This document shows positions 56,201 to 64,000 of a stretch of DNA of 64,000 nucleotides, in pieces. The stretch's first letter is position 1, and each line of letters opens with the position of its first letter. The notes beneath the pieces were generated by a model. The model had not been told where the DNA came from, did no database searches, and worked only from the letters and a program-made list of their open reading frames with translations. The DNA is from Zygnema cylindricum (Eukaryota; Streptophyta; Zygnematophyceae; Zygnematales; Zygnemataceae): the NCBI GenBank assembly GCA_037447655.1, contig JBBHKE010002031.1, positions 28,986 through 92,985 on the forward strand, in the 5' to 3' direction. The position numbers and the translations under genes are program-made.

Positions 56201-56449
56201 CTCTTCTTTGTAGCTACTATAATTTGATTCAGCCCGGTTATTTCTTGTGCTCGCATAAGCAACAACGTATTCCTCTCCACTTAACTATCTTTGCGTCAAG
56301 ATGGTAGCGATTCCGGGTTTCCCAAAATTTGTTTGGAGACAAAAAGGGAGTTTGTGATTAGGAGGACGAAGAATTGGAGCACTCGATAAAGCGGTTTTTA
56401 ATTTTTAAATGCGGAAATCTGATCGGGAACCCATATAAACGCCACTTCC

Positions 56450-57747
56450 TTCTTGAGAAGGTCGTTTAACGGAGATGCGATGGTGCTAAAATTAGATACA
56501 AACCTGCGATAATAATTAGCAAGTCCGAGAAAGGCTCGCAGACTTGTGAGGTCCGTGGGAGCAAACAAATTTATTGATTGCCTCTACCTTTGCTTCGAGA
56601 GGAGTGATCCTCTCAGCCGAGATAAAATGGCCGAGGTACGGCGCTCCCTCGGCCCAAAAGGTGCATTTTGCTGGATGACATTTTAATCCAACCTTTTTTA
56701 ATTCAGTCAATACCCATTTGATGTGAGCAGCATGCTCTTCGATAGTAGCCGAGGCAATGATGAGGTCATCGATGTAGCATCTAGCAAACTTACAACCTCC
56801 AAGAACGGAATCCATGATTTTTTGAAATACGAGCGGAGCATTTTTCAATCCGAATGGCATTACGGCCCATTCCCATCAGCCGTCGCTACCCCAAAAGGCA
56901 GTTTTGTGCCGGTCTTTTTCCTCTATCTAAATTTGATTGAATCCTTGACGGAGGTCAAGTATACAAAAATACTTTGCTCCGCCTACTTGATCAAATATAA
57001 CTTCGGCAAGAGGCATGGGATGACGATCTTCAACCGTTCTAGCATTTAGTTCACGATAGTCACCACACATTCGACGTTGTATAAAATTACCCTCAAAATC
57101 CTTTTTCCGGGGCATGACAGTGGGAGCTGCAAATGTGAAGTCTGACCAATAGATTAGGCCAACTTTCTCTAGTTCAGCACATCGCTTGTCTACCATTTCC
57201 CATTCAGTTTCTGTCAAACGATGTTTCTGTTTAAATATAGGGCGATCATCTTCGAGATCTATCGACATCTTATAAGCGGTGTGATAACCCAAATCGTTCA
57301 TAGAAAAGGCAAAGGCATCGATGTTTCGTAAAACTACGTCATTCAGTAACTCTTGTTCGGCCTTTGTTAGATTGGTGCCGAATTTCTATTTAGGAGGATC
57401 ATGATTTTCGGTTGTCATGGCTTCCAAGGCTTGTGCAAAGGCCAACTGCCCATCAGGGATAAGCGTTTGACCTAACTCGTAAGCTACAGGTGTCGGTTTA
57501 AGGCAATTAACCGAATGACTCCAACTGCGTGTTGGAAAAGCAGCACTCCAGTGAGGAGTGGGTGGAATATGCATGGGACTTGTAGACTAGAAAGCCGTGT
57601 ATGCGGGAATGGACCAGGACATATAGGTAGGATTGAGGAAACCGTAAATAAAGATTTCCAGAACTGGTGGAATTGGAGAAGGAAAGAGGAAAAATTGAAA
57701 TGTGGTCCCTTGGAGAGTGGGACTGGAAGATTTTCTTAGTGATGCAT
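56450..57747 (-). pseudogene. pol: Gypsy reverse transcriptase
   Basis: Copies the element's RNA into DNA. After the methyltransferase the frame changes at a run of nine G; the new frame contains LTKAEQELLNDVV-like and FAFSMNDLGYHTAYKMSIDLEDDRPIFKQK-type linker blocks. The RT blocks are VDKRCAELEKVGLIYWS, MCGDYRELNARTVEDRHPMP, CILDLRQGFNQI, KTAFWGS, VMPFGLKNAP and the catalytic CYIDDLIIAS (YIDD, about 56765). Stops lie after MTTENHDPPK, after FNQI, and before WEWAVMPFG. The C-terminal connection domain (56510-56400) is poorly preserved. Confidence 0.9.
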
Positions 57748-59043
57748 CCCCCCCCCAACTTGTTGAGACGGATGTGCCTGAGAGTGGCGACCAGCTGCAA
57801 ACGCGAGACCTAAAACAAAAGACAAAGCGTGAGGGTCCATGACACGACCTAATAAAGGGCATCTTTGACGTTCTATAAGACCAGGAGTGGTTGTAGTGCT
57901 AGGAATGAAATGCATGAGGAGTTCTTGTTCTGTAGAGGTAAGCTATTCGATCTCACCGGTATGAATGTTTTGGAGCATGCCAGGACCGTCATTATTGAAT
58001 GCATCTGAATGTGGGTACGAAACTAAGGTAGGAAGCACCTTGAGAGGTTGACCCAAGACATTGACACTTAAATTAGGGGGACACTCCTTTTTAATGCAAG
58101 GCTGCACCTTAAAGAAAGGAAGAAGGGCAGCCTGAATGTCTGTAGGAGGAGGACGAACTAACAAGTTGGCCTTACGGAGTCCACCAATATCGATCAGGTT
58201 CGTCCATTTGGAGCGAACCCAGTGTGCTAGTGAACCATGGCGAGCCGCGTCAATAATAAGAGGCGGACCAATTAATTGTTCAATGTGTTGATAATCAGCC
58301 AATACTGTAGGTCTTGGATCATTATAGGCTGCGACATTTTCCAAGATATACCCCATAGGATGATCTAAAGCTTGTAGAAAATGCAGAATGCTAACCAATT
58401 TAAAAAATAATTTGGTGCGGGGATCGGCTAATCCGAGACCTTTCCCGACCCGAGACATTCCCTGGCACTCCCATCCGCCAAAAACTAGATCGATTGGACC
58501 AATATCCTATGAGTGATGGTAGCCCACAATCCGTATGTCTTGTGGGAGATCAGTATGCATATGCTCGTATGCAGATTTTGGTAACAAATGCGGGTATTGA
58601 GAATGCAACAGATTACAATGATGTAATTGTGCTTTCCGTGCTAACGAATCAATCTCAACCAAATAATAAAATCAGATTTATAATCTATTCCGCAAACATG
58701 CAAGAAGGGAAGTGCCTATTCCAGCGAAGAGGTCCAAAATCACTAATCCATTTGGATGAGGTTTCAATTGGACCTGATTCCAATTAATGGGAAGAAACCC
58801 AAAAGAGTCTGTAGGGACTGGGATTGTAAGAGAGACCGGAGAAAGTGGAATTGACAAGGTTTGGTTATACATTCGGTCAAATTCCCTCGTATCTATAAGA
58901 AAACCTGGGTCACTGAAAATTTTTGGTAAGTAAGAACTATCGGGCAGAATTTCTTTTGGTGAAAATGAATGAAATATTTCGGCCCCCACCGAATTCCCTA
59001 AAAATGCAGGTATGGATGTGGCCGAATTTGCAATAATAGGCAT
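57736..59043 (-). pseudogene. DNMT3-like C5-cytosine DNA methyltransferase domain inside the gypsy element
   Basis: This family transfers a methyl group from S-adenosylmethionine to C5 of cytosine in DNA. One reading frame contains the conserved motifs in order. Motif I is LDLFAGIGTSLL (58737-58702, cofactor site), motif II is YYLVEIDSLAR (about 58668), and LPQDIRIVG follows (about 58545). Motif IV is DLVFGGWECQGMSRVG, with the catalytic Cys at 58467-58465. GLADPRTKLFF is next, then motif VI GYILENVAAY (ENV at 58341-58333). The motif VIII-like stretch DAARHGSLAHWVRSKWTN lies at about 58251-58198, and the motif X-like RCPLLGRVMD at about 57864-57835. The spacing and the motif VIII and X forms are closest to the DNMT3/DRM branch. 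Four in-frame stops (58680-58678, 58674-58672, 58509-58507 and 57945-57943) interrupt it. Motif IV has Glu where most family members have Pro. About 98 codons before motif I are of unknown role. Confidence 0.9.
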
Positions 59044-59160
59044 AGGCTTCCTAGCGGAAATTAACGGAATGCAAATTTTGTGTTCTGGGAAGTTAGTGGG
59101 CCTATAAGAAATGTCTGATCACGCATGTCAACTCCAACCCCCTACACGAAATAAAACGTC

Positions 59161-59640
59161 CTATCCCACTAGGCATTCATAGTCACTACATTTAGGGACC
59201 AGAGCGTGAACCGAGATCTCAGCAAAGTTTGTGGCCGTTCCGTTCTGGAACATAAAAACGAGCGGTTCCTTAGTGATTCCTAGGACTCGCTCGGTTGTAC
59301 CCGCTGATGTTAACAAACGAGTAGAAGTGGACTGAAGCTTGTCTGGAGTTAGACCAAGCTTGAGTGCAAAGCTAGGGCCCAATATCACCGGCTTTGCACC
59401 TGTATCCGTCAGAGGCAGGGAAGGGGCTATACCATTGATGAACAATGCACCCTTCCCGTTATCCAAAAAAGTGATGTGAGGATCGAGAGAATTTTGCTCC
59501 TCTATAGAAATAGGCTGAATAACATCAAGATTTCTGTGCAGCTGAAGTGCTTGTAACGCGGCAGCCGCAGCTGAGCTATCGGAGGTAAAGGAGATAGGGG
59601 AGATTTTTGGTGAGTCGGAAATCATAGGGATGGAATGCAC
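59161..59640 (-). pseudogene. pol: Gypsy aspartic protease
   Basis: Retropepsin-like protease that matures the polyprotein. A 159-codon frame has LPLTDTGAKPVILG, with the active-site DTGA at about 59417-59406, preceded by FLDNGKGALFINGIAP and followed by FALKLGLTPDKL, typical of the fold. It ends HALVPKCSDYECLVG then a stop; related elements usually read on through GLDFL-type sequence. It lies in the same frame as the methyltransferase and in a different frame from gag, so a frame change occurs near 59630. Confidence 0.85.
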
Positions 59641-61127
59641 AAGCGTTCCTTCACGCAGTGTGCCTCGTGTATAGTTCGATCCACTATGTTGAGAGCTTCA
59701 GCCGCGATGGCTGAAGCGGTTTCGGGCAAAGGAGAAGAAAGTTCCTTAGTGAATGACAAAGGAATGTGTGTGTAAGGAGTTTTACCGTCACGGCTGTGAT
59801 CGGTCGAACCTTTGTCGAACGTAGCCTCTCGTTGTTGGATGGTGGAATCTCGTAAGATTCGACCTGCCAACGTGGGCATGTGCGTTGGCATGTGTACAAC
59901 AGTGCGAGCCATCCCTGTAAATTGTGGCTTCATTTGAGTCATGAAGGTTGCAAATTGTTCCTTCATCATAGCCGCCATTTGCTCTTGTATTTCTAAACGC
60001 TCTCTCTCTTTTCGAGATACCCTAGGTGGAGTGGTGTCCTTCTCCCGTTCTTTAACCGGTTGAACCGGTTTTGCGGATCAAGCGGGAATGCCACCATTTT
60101 TAATTTGGTTTTGATAGGAAAATTCCGGGTTCTTTATATGACAACGTTGGACATAGTGTCAGGTTTGCTTGCAATGTGTACAGGTAACGGTTTTGTCTAG
60201 ACACATTCGGGCATCATGCCCCGTCTTCCCACATCGAAAACATAATCGGTTTCCGGGAGCAACAGGTGGGGTTCCCATGGCCGGGACTTTAGAAGGTCGG
60301 TTCTGAAGACGAGGATTGTTCCATGGTGGAACAATCGGTTCTTTCGGGACCGCTTTAGGACGGTCATGTGCTTCCCACCAACAATTTTGCATTTCGTATT
60401 CCACAGCATGCTGGACGGCTTGGTCGAAAGTGAACTTCAAGCCGAACGTTTGAGTCAGGTGACTCAGAATAAATTTCTTAGACTGACTCGAAAACTGTCC
60501 TACAAATTTCTGGACAACTTCAGCATCCGACATGAAGTCCGGCAATGCTTCACAAAGAGCTTTCATACGAGCACGCATGGCAGGGGCAGTCTCTCCTGAC
60601 TTCCGTTCGATGTTCATTAACTCACGAATTTGGTCAGGGTTTTGCATACGGTATTCCGCTTGCAACATTTCAAACATGACAGAGAGCTGATCCAGTATAA
60701 GGATCGTCATCGCTGGTCGTGCTGAGATTCCAGCAGGTGCGGCTATAGCAAACTGTTGCGGTATTTCCGCAACTGCTGCTGTAATAACATCGTCGTTGAG
60801 ATCAAGGACTTCCGGGATAGCCGGTTGATAAGAAATTTTTGGTTGTCCTATAATAGCAGGACCCCTAGCGAACGTTGGAGAAAACTGTGTTATCGCAAGT
60901 ACGGAATCATACTTGCGGGAATAAAGAGTAAAGGTTGAACCGCGAAGGTAAGGGCCTAAAAGAGAGAAAGCGACCCGTAGGTCAAACCGATCTTGATACC
61001 GAAATGGAAGATCACGCATTTCGGTATCGAATAGCATTTGAAAATGCAATAAAGTCATGGTGTCTTTCATTCCTGAACAACAAAAATGAAGGCGACCCCC
61101 TCCCTCAGATGTGGAAGTCATTTCCAA
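59622..61127 (-). pseudogene. gag: Gypsy gag with two zinc knuckles
   Basis: Structural protein of the virus-like particle. From ATG 61127 a 322-codon frame contains the retrotransposon Gag core (IRELMNIERKSGETAPAMRARMKALCEALP, FVGQFSSQSKKFILSHL) and the first CCHC knuckle CFRCGKTGHDARMC (about 60230-60190). The second knuckle CTHCKQT-HYVQRC has a TGA (60159-60161) in place of its x4 spacer's last residue. The same frame resumes to 59622 with one more stop and a Gln/Met/Glu-rich stretch (RLEIQEQMAAMMKEQ) that may form a coiled coil. The start is the first Met of the open frame; upstream codons give no better choice. Confidence 0.85.
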
Positions 61128-61137
61128 TAATGGAATG

Positions 61138-61763
61138 ATTAGGGATAATAATGAATTTGTAATTTGTGGAAACCAAAAAGATAATGAATTGGAATCTGAC
61201 CGGTCAAGGGAATCGTGGTCAGATTCCTCCTCGAAAATGTGGATGAGACTGATGATAAGGAAGATACTGAGGTGAGGGTAGATCGAACCGAAAAGGAAAT
61301 TTGACCGGCGATATTAGGGAAATGATGGTCCAAAAGACTAGGTAAATCTGATGGTCCTGACTCTGTGGGCCTAAACGAGGCCGACGATTGGGTGGTTCTG
61401 ACAGGATAATCGAGATTATCCCAATCGGTGGGCATAAAAAATGATAACACCAAATGATGACCAGATAACAAAATCGATCCGTCCGATATCCTTCAAATGC
61501 CAGGCCACACCACTCTCTGTCCAATCAGCCAAACAACCTCTAACAGGGCCTCGGTGGCTAGATCTATCAAGAAGCCGTATTACCAAAACCTTCTACCCTG
61601 CAAACAATGGGACAAGGCCGAAGGGCCAAATCTATAAAGGCAAATAACTTTCTATCCAAGCACTCCCAGGTGCAGATCTAAAGCGGCACAATCCACAAAA
61701 GAGCTAACCAATGCCTCCAACGGCAAGATCTATGGAAGAAATCCCACACCGGGCAAAGCAAAC
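61138..61763 (-). other. Gypsy 5' leader or flank, no clear LTR
   Basis: This stretch lies upstream of gypsy gag and should hold the primer-binding site and 5' LTR, but no similarity to 52649-54377 was found. The GGGGCAAAGCAAAC side shows a sharp switch at 61764 to the second gypsy copy. Frames at 61139-61524 continue upstream of gag in other registers and are not convincing. Confidence 0.4.
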
Positions 61764-63382
61764 GTCGCCTCCGTAGTCGGCATCCGCATAAAATCCATAT
61801 CTTGCAACAAATCTAGTAAGTAACATGGAGCACAATTCTTGGAGTGCTCTCGAAAAGTCCGGGTGTCCGCTCCTTGTAATCCCAACATTCCGTTTAAGAT
61901 CCACCTCGATGATCCGAAGGATGTGTGCAGAAACATCAGTGTCCAAAGTGTCCCAAGATTGCCTGCAAAGATAAACATAATCTCCCACCCGATAGGATTT
62001 CTGTTGCGGCCTGTAACTGCCGCTTCGAGTGGTGGCAAACCGAAGTGTGTCTCGATGCTGGGCAATCTGCAGGTTATCAAAAGCCATCAGCATTTCACGG
62101 GCAAAAAACAAAGCACGACGAGTGAGTTCTTCCAAAAAAATAGTGTTAGAAATCATCGAAAGTGGAAAGCTTGTAGCCTTCTGAATATTGCAACCGAGCA
62201 ACGGTTGTCACCCAAATAAAACATAATACGGGTTGAAATTAGCCAGACTAGCCTGGGCCGACATGCGATATATCCCATGGTAATGTAACCGAGGGACTCG
62301 TCCCAAACCGAAATGTGTTTTTCTAAGAAATGCTTACGCAAGGCACGCTTAAATGTCTGGACTGCGCGTTCAGCCAGGCCATCAGCCTGGGGGTGATCCC
62401 GACTAGTACGGCAATGATCGATGAGAGCCTCATCAAGCATCTCTTGAAATTCCCCCCGAAATTTTGTTCCTTGATCTGTAAGGACCTCGGCTGGGGCACC
62501 GTATCTCATAAAGACATGTTCCTTAAAAGCTGCGGTGGTTAACTTAGCTGTCTTGTGAGGCAGGGCTACGACTTCTACCCACCTACTGAAATTTTTGATC
62601 ATAATCATGATGTATTGTTTCCCTCTATGTGAGATGGGGAAAGGTTCGGCCAGATCGACCGACCATCGGTAGAATAAACCCTTAATGGGAAGAGGTTGCA
62701 GCGTAGTCTGCCGATTAGAGAAAGAAGTTCAGAGACGGTCACATGTGGCACACTTCTGTAGAATAGCAGCGACATAAGCATGCATTCCTGACCACCAATA
62801 TTGTGCCTGAACATGACTTAACGTTCGCTTGGTACCGTAGTGACCAAGCTCGGTGTGAATCTGCTCAATGAGATAAAGACGCTCGGTGCTTATGGCTTCC
62901 GTCTGCCAACAACCGAACTAAAGATCCCCCGAGCCAAAGGTAAATTTTGGCCCTCTTTTTCACTCTGTCTTCTTTGTCAGAGGTAATGCCGGACCTGAAG
63001 GTCAGGGAGGATAGGAAAAGAATGAGAGGCCCATCACGCGAAGGATATGTGGCGGGACCATGGTTTGAAATGGAGGCCAAGCAATAAGTAAAATAAGAAT
63101 CCATTGACATGACGCGAACATCGTCGTCATCGAAATCTTGTCGAACTCCGTTATCTGTCATTCGAGGCAAAGGATTTTGGGAAATTCCGTCTGTGTTTAG
63201 ACTAAGCAGTCCGGGTCGGTGAATTATTTCAACGTCATATTCTTGTAAGATTAAAGCCCATCGGGCTAGCTTCTCGGAAAGCTTATCGTTCGTCATCAAC
63301 CAATGTAAGGGCTGATGGTCAAGTAGGAGTGTGAAAGGTTTTCCGTACAAATAATGGCGGAAGTGAACGACTCCCCAAACCG
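61764..63382 (-). pseudogene. pol: Second, truncated gypsy copy (integrase and RNase H)
   Basis: Matches 54574-56190 nearly base for base over 1.6 kb, with scattered substitutions and a 2-base insertion (GATATATCCC against GATATCCC). It contains RNase H (63350-62865), the integrase zinc region with the same TGA, DDE core (LTDQGTKF, DGLAERAVQTFK) and C-terminal domain. It carries the same frame change before FREHSKNCAPC. It begins about two codons before the PHD finger, so the finger is absent. One core motif reads DQGTKF instead of DQGTEF. Confidence 0.93.
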
Positions 63383-63547
63383 AGAAGGTACAATGAATGT
63401 TTTTGGGACAGGTGTACCTTTATTTCACCAGGCGATATTTATGACGAAGTACGTGGGTACGGTACGGTTTGATTTGGATAAGTTGACGTCGTTTTGTCAA
63501 CTGGACTTTGGGGCCACGTGGCGCTACATCAAGGGTGACAAAGGCCG
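63382..63547 (+). repeat. Element B LTR fragment
   Basis: AGAAGGTACAATGAATG...AAAGGCCG matches 44996-45160. It joins the gypsy fragment without a target duplication, so this is a rearrangement breakpoint rather than an insertion end. Confidence 0.92.
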
Positions 63548-64000
63548 TGAAACTCTGAGACCTCCATAAGTCCTCAGAGTGGACAGCTTCCAAGAAGCCT
63601 CTAGGATAACCCTGACATCTTTGTGTTTCATCAAAAATAGATGCCACCCTGGCAGACAATAACTCTGACCAACTTCACCCTTGTGAAGGCAAGACTCCCT
63701 AGAGTCGATAGCAAAAAGAATCTCTGAATTTGCTCCCCTGAGCAGTAAGTTATGGAGGGGTCAAAGTTGACCTTTTGTACAGAAGCTCTCTAGGAGAGAT
63801 GGTCCTATCTCCTAATTTTTCTAAGTCCTATCTCTCTCACACACTCTATCTACTGATGAACGGAACCAATCAGATTACAGTTCCGTACACAAAAGTACAG
63901 CTGCCGGTGTACTTTCTGTACGGACACTGTACGACATGGCCTAAATGTCGACACGTGGTATGTCCGAAATTCGCTCCTGTAATCCTCGGAGATGGCGCGA
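63548..64000 (-). repeat. Copia LTR (second copy of the E5 3' LTR), cut by window end
   Basis: TGAAACTCTGAGACC onward matches 45161-45612. It shares E5-specific variants (CATCTTTGTGTTTCA, CTACTGATGAACGG and TGTCCGAAATTCGCTCC) and sits at exactly the same place in element B's LTR, after AAAGGCCG. Confidence 0.93.

Larger units (their letters stand above)
54378..61137 (-). mobile_element. Ty3/gypsy-type element encoding a DNA methyltransferase and a PHD finger
   Basis: Reading right to left: gag with two zinc knuckles (61127-59622), protease (59640-59161), C5-cytosine DNA methyltransferase (59043-57736), RT (57747-56450), RNase H (56200-55700), integrase (55680-54690) and PHD finger (54569-54435). 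RT-RNase H-integrase order defines Ty3/gypsy. A DNA methyltransferase between protease and RT is far outside the standard domain set; host-derived DNA methyltransferases in retrotransposons have been reported from charophyte algae and dinoflagellates. Every gene has stops or frame changes. The 5' LTR is not identifiable; the 3' LTR probably begins at 54377. Confidence 0.88.

Noticed and set aside
58494-58787. 97-codon plus-strand open frame over the methyltransferase
   Set aside because: It is antisense to the motif I to motif IV region, which has clear homology; the plus-strand protein matches nothing.

Overview
The window looks like repeat-rich nuclear DNA of a streptophyte plant (land plant or charophyte alga). 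The reasons are a terminal exon matching the plant SUD1/DOA10 E3 ligase, an intron-type splice acceptor, plant-style Ty1/copia and Ty3/gypsy retrotransposons, hAT and MITE remnants, AT-rich intergenic DNA and an assembly gap (N run at 1940-1949). There is no prokaryotic gene organisation. Only one host gene is recognisable; almost everything right of about 6.3 kb is transposon-derived.

Layout. 1-3927: AT-rich non-coding DNA. 3928-4317: last coding exon of a SUD1/DOA10-like gene. 4318-6.3 kb: a polypurine flank and unassigned DNA. 6.4-7.5 kb: hAT transposase pseudogene. 7.5-13.5 kb: a recent tandem duplication (units of about 3.04 and 2.74 kb) whose junctions are PIF/Harbinger-like MITEs. 13.5-18.9 kb: MITEs, hairpins, a short-motif cluster and a diverged, rearranged copy of the tandem-unit sequence.

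18.9-52.6 kb is one nested block of Ty1/copia elements. Fragment E1 (from 18933) ends where element A (minus strand, 3' LTR at 21936-22987) begins. Into A went element E2 (23626-41866, TSD GCCTG) and the non-autonomous element B (42336-52540, TSD GTAAG/TTAAG). Into E2 went a head-to-tail double element E3/E4 with three LTRs (25602-37430, TSD ATCCG/AACCG). Into the second LTR of B went E5 (45161-51614, TSD GGCCG), the best preserved copy. These elements have a primer-binding site, GGTTATGGGCCCA, directly after the 5' LTR. It matches the anticodon arm of initiator tRNA-Met, and its ATG is also a possible gag start codon.

54.4-61.1 kb holds the most unusual object: a decayed minus-strand Ty3/gypsy element. 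Its order is gag with two zinc knuckles, aspartic protease, a DNMT3-like cytosine-5 DNA methyltransferase domain, reverse transcriptase, RNase H, integrase, and a C-terminal PHD finger. It therefore joins a DNA-methylation writer with a possible histone-tail reader. A truncated second copy of its 3' half (61764-63382) abuts a second copy of the B/E5 nested junction (63382-64000), showing that already nested DNA was later duplicated.

All retroelement genes here carry stop codons or frameshifts. None can be taken as a working gene without transcript or protein evidence.
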